DNA of 64,000 nt from Paragonimus skrjabini miyazakii (taxonomy: Eukaryota; Platyhelminthes; Trematoda; Plagiorchiida; Troglotrematidae): NCBI GenBank assembly GCA_014338405.1, contig JTDE01002259.1:5983-69982 (forward strand), written 5' to 3'. Shown here one piece after another: positions 36,573-49,554 of this stretch (the stretch's first letter is position 1; every line of letters begins with the position of its first letter). Under the pieces are notes generated by a model. It was given only the letters and a program-made list of their open reading frames with translations, searched no databases and was not told the origin of the DNA. Both the position numbers and the translations under genes were made by a program.

Positions 36573-36800
36573 AGATTTTTTTCGCACATGGATCTCTTCT
36601 GAATTATCAAATCTGCCAAACTACTTATCAGTAATTCAATGTCAATACTCATCGGTGGCGTTGATGGATTCCAGCGTGAACTGATCGAGAAATCCTGTTT
36701 CGGCAGTTAGTCGGCTGGATCATTTGGTGGATTCAATATGAGAGAGTGGGACCGGTGGGTAGCTAGGTCCGAATGTGAATTTTCTGAGCATCCGGCATGG

Positions 36801-36879
36801 TTTCGTAGCTCAGCCGGTAGAGCGCCTGCCGCGTTTGGGCATGGTATTTCTGTCACTGGATCGAATTCAGCCGAAGTTC
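36801..36879 (+). repeat. tRNA-like module (copy A, right)
   Basis: tttcgtagctcagccggtag gives an intact A box, and ctggatcgaattcagccgaa a B box with two changes. The 5' and 3' ends can pair as an acceptor stem (ttcg with cgaa). The middle is longer than an anticodon arm. Pseudo-tRNA, not a tRNA gene. Confidence 0.7.
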
Positions 36880-36906
36880 AGATTTTTCGCAAATGGATCT
36901 CTTCTA

Positions 36907-39900
36907 ACTTAACATTTCACTTTAGGAAATGACAAACAGTACAACGATTTCAGTAAAACGAATTGAAGAAAGTTAGTTAATGTAGCAGTGTACATTAAAC
37001 AGAAATATAAGGGGAAGTCCTAGGAAGGCAGAACACAAATCCAATTTCCTTTAGGCAAGCATATTACAAACTTGATCAATGAGCTAACGACAGTAAGGAA
37101 AAAAACTGAACGAAACTTCCAATAGTCAGGCTACTTGCGAACTCGGTCTGGCGTACTAAAGGTACACATCAAATATGCCGTTGAACGTGTCCATGGGTAG
37201 GGTGTTAGGACCGATTTCAGTGGGAATTTTCGGACTGAGTTCACGCGGACACTTAACGAGCATTGCCCTTAAAGGACTTGTCGTTTTAGTGGAAAACTCC
37301 GGTACGAACTATCCAGGGTAAGAACAGTGAGTATCGGGTCCTTAGCCTAATCTAAATCACGCCACTCTGCTAGAAGAAAACACTGAGCTCATACCCTGCC
37401 CCACCTGTCGCTGCAACCTGCCATATTGGCTGAATTGAGGGGTTGCCATGGCGTGGATAGGATTTCATTTTTTTTACGTATCCAACCCGCCCAGGCTCAC
37501 GTGTGTATTTGTCCTAACATGCTCCCACTTCTGCCCTAATGAGCGTGTTGGCATGTTAGTGTGCTTACAACCAGTGCGTCCATAATGCCGGCCGGCTTGT
37601 ATCAGACAGACCGTGAGGCAGCCTGCTGGTCATGTGGCTGAAAACTAGGACGAACGTAATGATCCGGCACGTGACCCAGACAATTGCGAGAACCAGACCG
37701 CCATCTGCATGCGAAACAGCTCGAGTGTAAGTTGCAATTTCTGCGCGTCGAGAGAACGAGAATTAAAATCGACCCTTGATTGGTCCAAGCCCCATGTGAT
37801 AGTGCTCGAAATGAATAAAAAGCCGTATGGAAGATGAAAAGAATGACAACGGAGCACGTACGACAGAGCACATTTTTGGAAGTGTTTTAGCGCCGAGACG
37901 TACTGAGGTCGCGGATTCAAAAAGACAACTAAGAGGCAAACTCAGTTTTCTCGAAGTACAGGTAAGCACAACTGAGTTGAAACGATTATTTTCCGTAGAT
38001 CGGGTGTCGGTAACTGGGACTGGATGCCACGTAAGTGGGCTACATCCATATAGAATCAATAAATGGGTTAACTAATACTACGATTTTACGAGTCAATTAA
38101 AAAGTTTATTTTACCGAAACACCCTTCAAGTCGTGAAGTCAAAAATTTTCAAAATAATACCAGGCTATTCTCCGAATTTTAAACACAAAGCTGAATTGAA
38201 TCAAATGCAGAAAGTTAACAAGATGGGCTCCGTCGGCGGGGTTTGTGATAATATTTGACATTCGAAAAAAGAATTCCTTACACACATAAGTACTATCAAA
38301 CATCGATGCTAGTTATTCGCATGAACTATCAGACTCACATAAATCCTATTTTTGAGAAGCTACTTTCTATAGAATTCTAGTAGTACTTCATGATATGTTG
38401 GTCTCCATGGCTTACAGCACTGTATCTCAATAAATTCCACTTGAACATCTTTCGGTACGATGCTTATTTCGACGTCAAGTGTCTCTAGTTCAGCTGGTAT
38501 GCCTGTGTATAATTGCTTTCGTACAACGGTTGCCTTATAAAATATCCTATGTGCGTATGGGTGAGAGCAAGATCAGCCGTCAATGTACACTGCATGATTG
38601 TTCATGTACAAACGTAGTTCATAGGTTGGTTGTAGACGAAAACCATCATTTAAATAGAAAAAAACTTTTATGTTGATTGTAGTATGCATCGAACAACGCA
38701 AAGAATTCAAAGAAGGATCCCAAAAACGTTAATGCGTAAGATTTATGGCCTAATAATTTTCTCTGCATATTACATTACAAAACAGGAGATTATAAAAGGG
38801 AAAACAGGGGACAAAAATGAAAGTGAATCTGCAAGACATACATGAATACGTCACGTGTTAACCAATAGTTATCGTTGTTATCATGGCAGGGTTAACCTAA
38901 CAAACGAGTCTTTTTGCATACGGAGGGAGACACTAACGTCTCAGGGAAACTGCCTCAGCATATTGCGACAACTGGGGTCTATCAGCTGCGTGAGCAACTG
39001 TGAATATGTGAGATCCACCTGGCACTGGCTCCTCAGATGATGACAAACAGTCGCTGATGCCAATGGTCTGTGTGGCGTTGCTTAAATAGGTGCAAAAGTC
39101 CGCGCCACTGGAGAACGGTAAACAGTGTCCGCACTAGATGATTACTAGTCAAGTTACCGGTCCAGCTTGTGCGTTCAGTATCCTAAAACATCATTCTACC
39201 TCAAGATTCTTCCGATCTTGTGAAGCAGAAACAATCAGTTGATTCAAGCAGGTTTTGTGGATTCAAAAACCCAAGTGTTCGTTGACCTGACGCTGCCCTG
39301 GACTTGGTTACCTTTCCTGCGCAAATGAGTGACTGTCCACTCTCTAGTTGAAGTACACTAAGAAAACGAGTCATTTTATTGTCAATCTGGTACAGATGAG
39401 TCAATACAAAATGTGTGCATCTACCACTCTTCGTGTTCTGTTTTGTTCAGACCAGCTGGTGATTAGCCAAATGACTAAGACTAAATCTGACACTAAAACT
39501 ATCTTGTAAGAATGAACACAGATCACTGCACATAAAGTTGTGTTGGAACCGTATGTTGGATCGGATGATTTGTGCATATCACTGGCTACATGATGTAAAG
39601 CACTAATGCATGAAGACATAAAATCAGCAAATGGAGAAAGTGAGTGAAAATAAGGAACAAAGAAACTAAATTGAACTCAAAAAATTCGATTGTCATTTGA
39701 TGGAACTCTGCCATTAGTGTTGGGTATCGTCGATCAAATAAAAGTGAGCATCGACTGAACAGCTTGCTTAAGGTCACGGCATCACAGTGCCTGTCCCTGA
39801 ACTCTGACCAACAGTCCTATTGACCCACTCCTTTCCGTCCAGACAGCCACAACGATAACAACGTTATCTCCACATAGGTGTACATTCACAAGTTCATCAT

Positions 39901-42159
39901 GCAGCAACGAGCAATTCCTCTGAACCTCACACCATGACAGTTGGACGTAGAACTGAAAAGCAGTCTATTATATGGGTAGCAGATAGTGCCCACAGATCAT
40001 TCGTGTATAGCTGTTAATACGACGACCTGAATAAGAAGTGGTTTCAGTGGTTGACCACAGGCGCTCAAACCGACATTACACACATAACTACTGATCAGCA
40101 CAATACATCACGTCACATGGACGTTCTTCCCCAAAGCCCACACCTATCCGCAAATAAGGTCAATGAGGTGTAAGCCTTCTCGTAGATTTCACCGCGGTAT
40201 TTACCGTCGGATGGCAGTTTACAGTTTGCTTGGAGGTTTGAAAGTACATACAGCAGTGAAATCTACCCGATGTGGATAAAATGAATGCAGTCTGGCTCCT
40301 GGTCTATCGCAACCGGATAGCCTGGAAGTTTTGAATGGAACAGGTAGAAGTTCTTCGTACTTCATTCGGGTTTATTTGAGCGTCAGTTTGTTGAACAATG
40401 AACAGAAAAGTTTCGATCGGGGAAATATCAGAACTACATGATACCCAAATCTCAACAGACAAATCTACGGATGTATTCTGCAAAATGATGCAAAACGTCA
40501 TATGGAACAAGGCTAACATTAAGAAACACATTGAATATGAGGCTGCCCGAAATAGAGGTCACCTACGAGTGGAACAAAATATTGACGAAGCTGCGTTTCA
40601 GTGATTTATGCGAGCGAGTCAAAGACATGACGAGGTCAGTGTCGTTGAGTGTCATTTCGAAAAGAGCAGTAGACGTTGTCAACATCCTCAAAGCATGATG
40701 GCTTAAAGAGTTCACTATGGACTGAAGTTATGGTAATTAAGCATGATCGAACATGTCAATTTTTTACAGATCTGTGGCGAAAGGAAAATAACTCGTAGGA
40801 TGTTGATGACGATTCTAGATCCAATGTATCCGACAATAACAGAATCAAAAAAGCTAGCTACTATCATAATTTGCCGGAGAAAACGCTGATAACAAACCAC
40901 GTGACAGCGTCGGAGTAGTCTGTTTTTAAGGACATGTTGACGTTAACGTTGTAGCATGGCCGGAGAGCAGTTTGCGTCCTTGGTTGTTGGAAAGTATAAA
41001 ATTTAGCAAAGATTCTGCGGCGCTGATACTAAACGTCTATGATTGTACAACCAATCCAAGAATGCTCGGACACCTCGTTCAATGTTTTCATTTGATTATT
41101 CGAGACAAACAACAAACTGAACATTGGGCGGCCTCGAATTTTGTCGTTCCTGATTAAGTTCACTCCACACCGCATTGTTATCAACTTTTTAACGTTAATC
41201 TGACAATTCTATAATCAAACGCTTTGCAACTCTGATGTCAAAGGTGTTATTCGATCTTTCAAATGCAAATGTAAAAAAAAACTACTACTGGACCACGTTT
41301 TGACTAGAGTTCATGGTTGATATAAGTGCCCCAACTTGCTCTAATTTATTGAATTGCACCATCAAATTGAGCGACCAAATGACGAAAGAACCATATTCAG
41401 AAACAATGAAAATGAAACGGTATATAATTTACCACTTTCATATAACTGAAGTTGGCATTTTTTGGGGAGAATTCCCAATAAAACTGAAGCAGCGATATGA
41501 CGGAATGTCATGGGATAATCCTCTCTCAATACAACTAGAACACAATTATTGTATTGAGCAGGTTAGTGCATCGTAAATCAAAATAGGCTCATTAAACATC
41601 ATTCACAATTGACCGCAGCCGTCACATTCCTATAGATTTTGTAGTCAGTCCCTTTTGAAAGACAGATTGATCCACTAACGTTAACAGTTTTGCACTCATC
41701 AAACAAAAGCGAAATCTGGCCAAGGTCTGGCAACCAGAGCAAGGAAGATCAGTTCGCATAACGCAGTGAAGTACGAACTGAAAACAATTCAAAACTCATT
41801 GAGGGTATATGGTTACTCGGAGTAACACGATAGCCAAAATCCTGCATGATGTAATGTTACTGAAAAAGAGTTGTGTTTAAAAAGCGTCCGTTTAAAGGGA
41901 AGAGTGTAGAAGACTCAGTTAACTGTTGCATCTATCGGGTGCTGTGACTTATCTTTTCGGCGGCAATTCCAAGTAACTGATCCACTACAGTGCCGATGAT
42001 AAGATTAAACATGAATTGGTAAGCTACCAGACGACGGTCAATCCCGATCGCCTTTACTCCGCTGGTGTACTGCAGAATAAGTTGGTCGTACGTATAGGCA
42101 CCTGTCAAAAAGGGTAAAGGAACATCATGCGACCTGGATCAAAACCGGCCATTGTGAAT
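36907..42159. other. Gene-less stretch
   Basis: No recognised protein, RNA or structured repeat in 5.2 kb, apart from a decayed R1-like fragment at 41590-41655. The block 37560-38070 is richer in CpG than its surroundings and open on several frames, but I cannot name it. Confidence 0.45.
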
Positions 42160-43640
42160 TGATCAGTAGCGCCGTTGTCGTACCTCTCGGCGACACTAAT
42201 CGTCACACAGATGCTACCAATACATTCCGAATTGTCCATAGATTTGCCATCACTCAACCTACGACAGTCGGTCAGCTCAATTTGGCGACCGCCGAATCGA
42301 TTGTAACGATTCGGAAGCTTAACCTGAAATTTGTTCAGTTAAAACAATCGACTATTAATTTAATTTGTGAGTACGTCGAACAGTCGAATATCCAATTGAG
42401 CATATCAGCACTAATGTTTAAAGAGTTCCTAATACACTGTACACTCTATGTGCAAAGGTGAATTGTGTTGTCAAATTGACGGAGTTGCGATGGGTTCCCG
42501 ACTAAACCACTACTAGCAGATATTTCCATGGACAAACTGGGGAGTCAACAGTTAAACTTTGTTATTGAAAACATGTTTCTATGAGCGCCACGTGTAGGTT
42601 GTTTCGACTGGCTTTCAAGCTTTCTTGTGATAATTTCGACAAGAAGTGTCCAACCAAAATAGGCACCAATGCGATTTATCCAGAAGGCGATGCACACGAT
42701 AGAGTTGAATCCTAAGTTTCCTTCTGGGAATAGGAAATTGGCACTTATTAATCTCCGTTTCAAGGGAGACCCCATGGATGATGATAACGCAAGAAAGCTG
42801 AAAAAGTCAGTTGAACATACCCTGCCGCCCAATTGTGCGTCGATTTCCGTCCAACGCCCGTTATCATGTCAAAACTCGGAAACAAACTTCCGTGCCCAAA
42901 CGCGGCAAGCACTCTACCAGCTGAGCTACGAAGTCACGCCGGATGCTCAGAAAATTCACATTCGGACCTAGCTACCCACCGGTCCCACTCTCTCATATTG
43001 AATCCACCAAATGATCCAGCCGACTAACTGCCGAAACAGGATTTCTCGATCAGTTCACGCTGGAATCCATCAACGCCACCGATGAGTATTGACATTGAAT
43101 TACTGATAAGTAGTTTGGCAGATTTGATAATTCAGAAGAGATCCATGTGCGAAAAAAATCTGCCTGGTAGAGCGCTTGCCGCGTTTGGGCATGGTGTTTC
43201 TGTCGCTGGTTCGAATCCAGCCGAAGTCCAGACTTATCGCAAATGGATCTCTTCTAAACAAACTTCCGTGTTCTACAACCAGCTGTTGTGTGTACTCATT
43301 TGTTTGCTCGTGTCGAGCATCATACATTGGTCGTACTACAAGGCGACTGTGTGAAAGAGTGCGTGAACATCATCCTGCGTGGTTGAACAGTGTTGTGATT
43401 AAAGCGGTTTCAAGCGCGACTGTTGTTCATTTGACCGACTCTAATCATTCTGTCATTAAGAAAGACGCTTTTCAGATTGTCTACCGAGTGCCAGAAAATC
43501 GATCAAAATTGTGTGGTTCCGTATGTTGACTGTTGCCGAGGCTACTATCACCCAGTTGCGCAACCCTGAGCTCTGTGCTCAGGAGAAGCACGTGCGGACA
43601 CAGTCTCGCGTGGCCTACAATAAATCGACCTCACAACTTG
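42160..43640 (+). mobile_element. Penelope-like element interrupted by the composite repeat
   Basis: The plus strand shows an RT block ICEYVEQSNIQLSI with a following FKEFLIHCT (42360-42440). CCQIDGVAMGS follows (about 42470), then degraded palm, FRFKGDP-like linker (42750) with RKLKKSVEHT, VDFRPTPVIMSKL and NKLPC (42880). After the 361-bp repeat the frame resumes with the same NKLPC, then VYSFVCSCRASYIGRTTRRLCERVREH (43290-43375), the GIY-YIG domain. The C-terminal ELCAQEKHVRTQ is near 43580. Stops and shifts are present. The RT catalytic YVDD is lost. Confidence 0.82.
42895..43255. repeat. Composite tRNA-flanked repeat, copy B, with 15-bp target duplication
   Basis: A 361-bp insert in a PLE, bounded by aaacaaacttccgtg at 42880-42894 and again at 43256-43270, perfect on both sides. 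Orientation is opposite to copy A. The left end begins inside a minus-strand tRNA-like module (about 42895-42936: A box present, 3' half missing). Then comes the core (about 42938-43095), the inverted tail block, and a plus-strand tRNA-like module (43160-43230) with a perfect gctggttcgaatccagccga B box, ending gcaaatggatctcttct. The long duplication indicates target-primed insertion. Confidence 0.88.
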
Positions 43641-45839
43641 GGGCACGGATTGCGTAACTGCTATCAAACACGTCGGCCGTAACATCTATTGATCTGGTTT
43701 CTGCTTTCATATCTATTGTGTTGTAATTAACCTGATGCTCATATTAAACAAGTCTTGTTCGGTACGTTGTTCTTCTCATGACTTCAAAGGATATTTTCAA
43801 GCAAGTGTGTTCAGGCTTTACGATTGCCGTGGTCCACCACCCACACTGTGACCGATCGAACTACTACGGTTCAAGTTGCGTCATGACTGTGACGTAATCG
43901 CACCAAAACATTATCTCCATTCCTTTTTAAAATGTCGTTGACCTCATTTGAACTTGTTACTGGGTTTGTCCACTTTGCCCTGACAACACTGTTTCAAGTA
44001 AACGTTACGTGTTTAGCTTGATGATGGACAACCGAGAACGAACTTGTTCGTTACACCGATTTTCTGAAACATAACTTGACTGATATGATGAACAATTGCC
44101 GAAAACAATTGTTCGCCACCACTGTGTTCTGTTACTCAGTGGGACTTTTTGCGAGAGGAAACCATAACTATTCTAGCCACAAATATTTGAGCCTGACTGC
44201 GTGACGCAATTTCCAGTCAACGTCTATTCACGGTTTAACCAATTGCGGGAAGCTTAGTCTCCGACTCTATTGTCACCGGTTAACATCTACTTCATGGATT
44301 TCGCGGTTAGTCTCGTGACAGGTTTTGCTGAAGCCACCGCAGCTGAGAAGGAATTACCAAAAACAAAGGTTTGTCACAAAAGTTCCATTCTTTAGCTGCC
44401 ATTTGTGCCAGCATCCTAACATCGTCGCTTTGGTACATCAACTGTAATAGGACGTTTAACTCTGGCACCGGAAGTTTATCTTCAAGTATGACGATCACTG
44501 GCTGTGAATATATTCTGTTTTCATAGGAGACTCACCTGTACAACCCATTCAGTCGACTACACCGGAACAATGTCACTCCTTCAATATGTAAAGCAACCGT
44601 GTGTGTACGGTTGGATGTGTAAAGAGGGAGACAGACAGAAATGCAACCTCACAGGAATGCATATCCGGACTAATTTATCATAGTTATCGGTTACGTATCT
44701 AGGTCGCCTAATGGACTATGTACTAGGACAGCCGCATCATTAACACGAATGGCTTGTGAACACACACAGACACGCCGATGCGCTTAGGAGGTAGCGCATG
44801 GCGAACTGTAGGACGCATCCTTCATTGTTCCTGACTAGCGACTGCAGTACCACTGGCGTCACAGTGATCGTGAAACATTGATTCATGCATACTGGAATTT
44901 GGACGAATGATAATATTTGTAATGAGTAAAGTTACTGGATTCAGTATTTGTCTTTGATTCGACTAGCACTTAGATTAACATGGAAAAGAGGGAAATCGAG
45001 TAAAAATCGATCGGCTGAGTTCAGCACAGGATGAAGTATGAAGATGAATGACAATCTACAATACTGTCGGTTTCATCCATGTTGGTTTGTGGACAGATCG
45101 TGAGTATACAATGTTTGGTAACCGCATAACTGACGATAGATTAGAAGTTATTTTTATGACAATTCATCCTAGCCCCTATGAGCTGAAGGGTAGCACGTAT
45201 TGAATATTTTGTTGTTCCAGCAAGCTACGCAAATGATAGTATCACATCACTGTCAACTACCACGTAAACCTTCAATTTTAACATTTTGGTTCAGCTTAGC
45301 AGCACTTGATAAGACTGTAGGTTACAAACATGAAACCGTGTACATAAGTTGTAAATGGAACAATCTCTAGAGGTCAATCAACGTGTTATCATCTTCCAAA
45401 CCAATGGCATTAGAATTTCTTATCTAAACAAAGGCGAACGTGCAGAAAGTTATCTATCGACGTTTTATCAGAAAACATGCGTGAACAGACGGATAACTAA
45501 TATCGGCGACCTTGAAGATCAGAGATCAAGAACGTACTGATCATTTATTTTGTTTGATGCGGCGAAGCGAATTTGACATCTTGATACACACTGTTTGAAT
45601 TCGGGATGTAGCAACTGTTAGGAGAACGACTGGAACTCAACAACCAGTTCACTTATTGTTGGCTAGCAACCGTGATCTAAGACAAACAGGCCATCGCAAC
45701 CACGGTACAGCACGATACAAAACACGTGTAGAGTGGTCCTAGTTCAATTTGTTCAGTTGTGCATAATAGAAGTCGCGAAAACTCTTAAACTGCATATGTA
45801 TGTGAAGTGTGACACTAACGGATCACAAAGATCTTTTGC
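43641..45839. other. Gene-less stretch
   Basis: Nothing recognised on either strand. Sequence up to about 43800 may be the PLE 3' untranslated end. Confidence 0.45.
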
Positions 45840-46545
45840 CCATTCCTTGGTAAAAGAACCTGTAATACTAGAAGATTGCTGTGGTTACGTAGATTTAATG
45901 TTAACTAATGAAGCCATGGAAGTTGTTGATCGATTTGTGTACCTGGTAAGCTGCATCAGCGGAGGTGTAGAGAATGAAATAGAAGCCCGTATCTCCAAGG
46001 CTAGAGCCCTGTTCACTAATCTAAGACACTTATGGCAACAGAAAGGTATCTCTCTGAAGCTTAAGGGTCACGTATATCAGACAACAGTGAGGGCTGTATT
46101 ACTTCACGGCAGCACAATGTGGCCACTCAGGATAGAGGACGTGAACCGTCTCCAGGTATTTGACCACCGATGTCTACGTTCAATCGCTCGTATCGGGTGG
46201 CACCAGCGAGTGAGTAACGAGGAGGTTAGGAAGCGGGTATGTGACAATGATTGGCAAACGAGTTTTTTTGTTCAGTCACTACATTTGCACAGACTTAGAT
46301 GGTTAGGTCATGTACTAAGGATGCCAGCTAGTCGTCTGCCACACCGAGCACTGTTTGCCGACGCTGCGACCGACTGGTGCAAGGTGCGAGCCATATTTAG
46401 TAGTTAAGTCTCCTTCCCCTCCCCTTTTTTTCCCCATCTCTCTTTCTATACATGGTTAACTTTTTTCTTCTTCATGGTTGTGCGGCACTTAAGCATCAGT
46501 GTGGACCACTGATATATCGCTGTTTGTGATGATGATGATGATGAA
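45840..46545 (+). mobile_element. RTE-type LINE, 3' part with (TGA)n tail
   Basis: Open frame from 45733 to 46407. Recognisable RTE sequence starts near 45910: EVVDRFVYLVSCISGGVENEIEARISKAR, TNLRHLWQQKGISLKLKGHVYQTTVRAVLLHG, LQVFDHRCLRSIARIGWHQRVSNEEVRKRV and HRLRWLGHVLRMPASRLPHRALFADA. This is the connector and C-terminal domain following the RT palm; the catalytic part is missing. It is the least decayed RTE piece here, with no stop over 160 codons. A T/C-rich 3' untranslated region of about 120 bp ends in (TGA)n at 46527-46545. Confidence 0.85.
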
Positions 46546-48300
46546 GACTGAAAGACTTCACAGTAATCCGTCAATTATGTGACGACATTTTAGTTAGAAA
46601 AAGTAACAACTCTAAACGTGTCCAGTTCGTGAGTTACATTTCGAGACCACAGTTGTACAGAGGTGTCCGTGACCGGCTGTTTCAGATGTGCGCAAATTTA
46701 CAAACGTGACACCTTTCTGAGATGTATAATGGTAAGATCCAATTCACAAGGAAAAGTTTACAGATGGATTGGTGCTGCTGGTGCTGCACAACAACGGTGC
46801 CTAATAGGAAGAATAAACGTTCCTCACCGTGAGTCAGGCGCATCACCACTGTGGACAGCTCCGCGCAAATTCAGCTTTAAAATTTTTATTTATTTATATA
46901 CTACTGTTGTGAGCGAAGAACACGAATGGCACAAAGGTTGCTTACTTAGGAAACTAAAACGGGTTAGGTGTTCAAACAGGACAAGAAACAAAAGCACCCA
47001 TCTGCATATGGAAATCGTCCCAGAAGGTCCCGGCTGCCCCAGACGATAATGCTCAGCTTCTTTGCGTAGCCAGAATTATTCCATGGCATACTGCACAGTC
47101 GTGTTGGTGTGATGTTTCTTCCAGTGTTTTTCGTGCGACTACTTTGACGGCAAAATCCATGCTGTCGTCCCACTACTGATAGTGGTGTTAGTAGTATGGG
47201 GCGATCGCTCGTCCTCGTCATACTACGTACAAATAAATCATATATCCAAAACAATAGATTGTGGCGGATCTTAAAATGCTTCACTATTTGAGTTCCCGTG
47301 GGCTGCAAGGTTTCATAGGTTACCGAGAACAAACACTTGCGGAAGGATGTCCACCGATAAGGCATATGTTATGGGCTGGCATTCTGGGTGGTGAAAAAAC
47401 AGCTAGACGCCAGTTCCTCCAATGAAATGGGACAGGTAAGTTGTTGTCAGAGAAACCATGAGACGTGAACGATTTTCTCGTATAAAAGGTAATATTCGAC
47501 AAAATCGAAAAACAACTGCGCACAGAATATTTGCCACTCTTCCATTGTCATGAATGAAACATTCGAAGCATTCGTAATCAACTATGAAATGAGCCACAAA
47601 TCACACTTTTCACCGAATTGAAAGGCAAGTTCTGTCAATAAAGAGGTGCTATAGAATCAGAACCAATATGTCAAATAAGCCAGGCACCAGGGTACATTGA
47701 ACAAGTTGATCCTCAGTTAGTCATCGTAAGGTCAAATACACAACGTTTATACGGAATAGCACAGTTTCATCGACAAAATGGATGTCTCAAAAACTGCACG
47801 ACTGACAAAGCCATGGCATGATATATGCTATGTACGAGTTCTTAATAGTTATCAATATTACACAGTGTGCGTGTAAAATAGCTACCCCGTAAGTTTGCGG
47901 ACAAGAAAATGCAACGTTGTGAATAAAAGAACAAACTACATATTCTCTCTAACTATGATCCAACGTACACTCCCCTATTAGCTTCTGTAAAAGTTACGTG
48001 AGATACACGATCGGAAGCTTAGCAGTGAGCTCCATCCATCCTGTGTCAACAATTGAGTGACCAACACATGGATCAGTGCAAATGTAACACATTCAAACCA
48101 TGTTGTCAACTCTCCCAATTGTTCCCACCCAACTTATTGAGTTGAGTGCAGCCGATCGAATTCTGACCATGGTTAAAGAAATTGGATTAACAAGCAACAC
48201 GTGTAAGGTACAGAAATGCTTTCTGTGAGTCTTGTGACCGCGATATCCTGCATCCACTCCATGGCCGATCAAACTTCCACTGTTCTGGTTGCCACATAAC
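46546..48300. other. Gene-less stretch
   Basis: No recognisable gene or repeat. Confidence 0.45.
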
Positions 48301-48650
48301 TTAAACATCACCCACAATTGATCGCAGCTGCCACATTCCCATAGAGTTTCCAGTCGGCCTATTTCGAAAACAAGTGCCAGACTCGAGTTTCGTTCTTATC
48401 AGAACTCGTCAGTGGTGTATATCCTCGCCACTGTCGGGACAAGAACTCCGGCCACGCTGTCCATGAGGCAACCGTGGTTACCACTGTGCCATTGACCTCA
48501 CACCAGGCACGACCGAATTATCATATGTGAACGCTCAACTACTTTCGCTTGTGAGTAATGATCTGGTTGTCCGATCGCCTCAAGAGGACACACAGTAACT
48601 GTCCGGTCAACTCCAATCGATAAACTCGCGATCAGGACTCCTCTTCAAGT
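48301..48650 (+). repeat. R1 dispersed repeat, longest copy
   Basis: The first 170 bp are the reverse complement of 51165-51313 at roughly 80 percent: acatcacccacaattgatcg, cattcccatagag, cagtcggcc, tcgtcagtg and gaactccggccacgc blocks in order. The part from 48550 (gatctggttgtccgat, acacagtaac) matches 51062-51100 in the same strand. So R1 copies near the gap are rearranged. No ORF; class unknown. Confidence 0.7.
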
Positions 48651-48849
48651 TGAAATCATAGAAACCACTAACTTGTTGAACGATATTTTGAGTAATGACG
48701 AGTGGTAAGGGATCCCGGTTTTTAACTAAATTGAACATCATGCACAATTTATCGCAGCTTTCGACTGGGGTTGAGCGTTCATATATTATGATTTGGCCGT
48801 GCACAATGTGAAGTCAACAATGCAGTAGGCAACACGGTTGCATCATGAA

Positions 48850-48995
48850 AGCGTGGCCAGATTTATAGTCTCAGCCGTGGCAAGAATATATATTACCGAT
48901 GAGCACTAATGAGAGTGAAGCTCGGGTCCAGTGCTTCTTTCTGAAAGGGGCCGACTGGAAAGCCTATGGGAATGCGACATCTGCGATCTGTGTCA
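48850..48995 (-). repeat. R1 dispersed repeat copy
   Basis: Same orientation as 51165-51313: gcgtggccagatttatagtc, gtggcaagaatat, aaaggggccgactgg, cctatgggaatgcgaca. Followed by unrelated sequence. Confidence 0.7.
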
Positions 48996-49237
48996 CGACT
49001 GTGTTCTAGTCGTGTCACAATTGTAACGAAATCATTTTCAAGCGTTATTTGCACCAGTAATTATAACTTGGTTGATCCCAGTCAAATTTGTTAACTGTTT
49101 TCTTCATTTCCCCTGACAAAACTGTTCCAACACAAAAGTTATGTATTTGGCCTGATGTGGAATAACCAAGATTGTTCTCTATAGATTTTGGTTAGTGACT
49201 GCACAAATGAATTCCAATCATTAGTTAGATATAATAT

Positions 49238-49260
49238 AAATAATAATAATAATAATAATA
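49238..49260. repeat. (TAA)n microsatellite
   Basis: About seven TAA/AAT units in an AT-rich stretch. Confidence 0.9.
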
Positions 49261-49554
49261 TATAAAGTATAATGTCACCATACTGTGATGCCACACTTAC
49301 GCCGTCTTAACAGGCCACAACGACAATACTGCTTTTTTTTCTGAATATATGGTGATACAATTTTTAAATGAACTTTTAGACAAGTGAACTCAAATCACTA
49401 CTGATGATTTCTTTCATGACCAGCAACCGTAGCCGAAAAGTATCATACTATAAGAAAATCTTCGGTCTGATCGAAATGGAATATCAAAAGTAAGCAACCA
49501 ATTTCAGATAGCTTGATTACCTCGAGTTTGTATTCTATCAAAATAGCCTGATGT

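Larger units (their letters stand above)
36400..36906. repeat. Composite repeat with two opposed tRNA-like modules, copy A
   Basis: The unit carries a minus-strand tRNA-like module (36504-36572), a core of about 190 bp, and a plus-strand tRNA-like module (36801-36879). Its outer end carries tcgcaaatggatctcttct or its complement. The minus-strand module is bordered on both sides by inverted copies of a 60-bp tail containing gataagtagttt and cagatttgataatt (36447-36500 and about 36588-36640). The core and both modules recur in reverse orientation at 42895-43255. Probably a SINE-type composite; transcription direction is unknown. Confidence 0.75.

Noticed and set aside
36170..36652. 160-codon minus-strand frame, with a near copy at 43082-43354, as a conserved protein
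   Set aside because: The shared peptide is translated from the tRNA-like module and tail of the composite repeat. Conservation is at DNA level.
36504..36879. Functional tRNA genes
   Set aside because: A and B boxes are good, but the anticodon arm is not formed and the modules belong to a repeat present in two places.
45733..46407. 224-codon frame as a host gene
   Set aside because: Its sequence is the C-terminal part of an RTE reverse transcriptase, with the typical 3' tail following it.
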